Source: Akkermansia muciniphila (GTDB taxonomy: Bacteria; Verrucomicrobiota; Verrucomicrobiia; Limisphaerales; UBA9464). From it: a DNA stretch of 42,527 nucleotides. Of the stretch, positions 42,309 through 42,527 are shown in pieces (the stretch's first letter is position 1; every line of letters begins with the position of its first letter). A model generated the notes under the pieces. That model had not been told where the DNA came from, searched no databases, and saw only the letters and a program-made list of their open reading frames with translations. The stretch is taken from contig CAMAUY010000035.1 in the NCBI GenBank assembly GCA_945861565.1, forward strand, positions 1-42,527, written 5' to 3'. The translations under genes and the position numbers were made by a program.

Positions 42309-42527
42309 AGATTCGGCCCGGCAGCCTATCGTGAGTCGCCGCGGAGTTCAATACCGCTTCCGCGCCCCAAATCCGCTGATCACGGCGTTTCGTTGGGATT
42401 GGGAATGTGACTGCGGCGGCGTGAGTTAAAGATATTCCTAGACTCAGGGCGTCTAAAGCCCCACCTTCGAGTGGGATGAAAGCTCTCACGAACGCATCCG
42501 TTGGCCCTTCGGCGCCACGACTTACCA
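42309..42527. other. Right-edge intergenic region with hairpin
   Basis: No gene recognised. CTAAAGCCCCACCTTCGAGT with the GGGATGAAAGC that follows (about 42452-42482) folds as a CCCAC/GTGGG hairpin. It resembles the 'AAAGCCCC..GGGATGAAAGC' ends seen beside tnpB in IS200/IS605 elements. A second hairpin, GGCCCTTCGGCGCC, follows. The element, if real, would lie beyond the window. Confidence 0.3.

Noticed and set aside
1..42527. tRNA genes or CRISPR arrays
   Set aside because: No GTTCGAATC-type T-arm with an acceptor stem and no regularly spaced short repeats were found.

Overview
The window is chromosomal DNA of a free-living bacterium, most probably Verrucomicrobiota (Pedosphaera/Limisphaera-like). 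This is inferred from two single-gene prepilin-like proteins with the [18 protein letters not shown] leader typical of the Planctomycetota-Verrucomicrobiota-Chlamydiota group, several secreted lipoproteins and Tat proteins, a sugar isomerase next to an amidohydrolase, NIPSNAP and YVTN-phosphoesterase proteins, and GC-rich dispersed intergenic repeats. No rRNA, tRNA, CRISPR array or phage module was recognised.

Left end (1-5300): a decayed accessory zone. It holds a PhnB-like gene fragment, the C-terminal remnant of a REP-associated (IS200/Y1-like) transposase between 20-bp imperfect inverted repeats, a DUF2959 lipoprotein, a MoaD-like protein with a BNR-repeat protein, an overlapping MNT-type nucleotidyltransferase pair that looks like a toxin-antitoxin module, and the first copy of an intergenic repeat.

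5303-13043 (minus strand): the cell-shape cluster mreB-mreC-mreD-mrdA(PBP2)-rodA-rng. mreC/mreD and mrdA/rodA overlap at stop/start codons, so the genes are probably cotranscribed. Together they encode the elongasome scaffold, its transpeptidase and glycosyltransferase, and RNase E/G.

13044-19891: two near-complete direct copies of the ~310-bp intergenic repeat bracket a plus-strand block of cysS, a TrmH-family rRNA methyltransferase, a divergent PurD-like ATP-grasp protein overlapping alr (alanine racemase), and an Ate1/Bpt-like aminoacyl-transferase.

19892-30520: two convergent TPR proteins (one soluble, one membrane-anchored), an EamA transporter, thioredoxin reductase, a small SET-domain protein, a double NIPSNAP protein and a 1216-residue AsmA-like envelope protein. 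Downstream lies a structured intergenic segment ending in a strong intrinsic terminator, a candidate small RNA.

30539-42527: ruvB, a prepilin-like protein, a uvrA variant, a serine beta-lactamase-like lipoprotein, then a tight minus-strand set of four exported proteins (sugar isomerase/epimerase lipoprotein, Tat amidohydrolase, prepilin-like protein, YVTN/phosphoesterase). A lone copy of the transposase-end sequence sits just after uvrA, and a hairpin resembling IS200/IS605 ends lies at the right edge.
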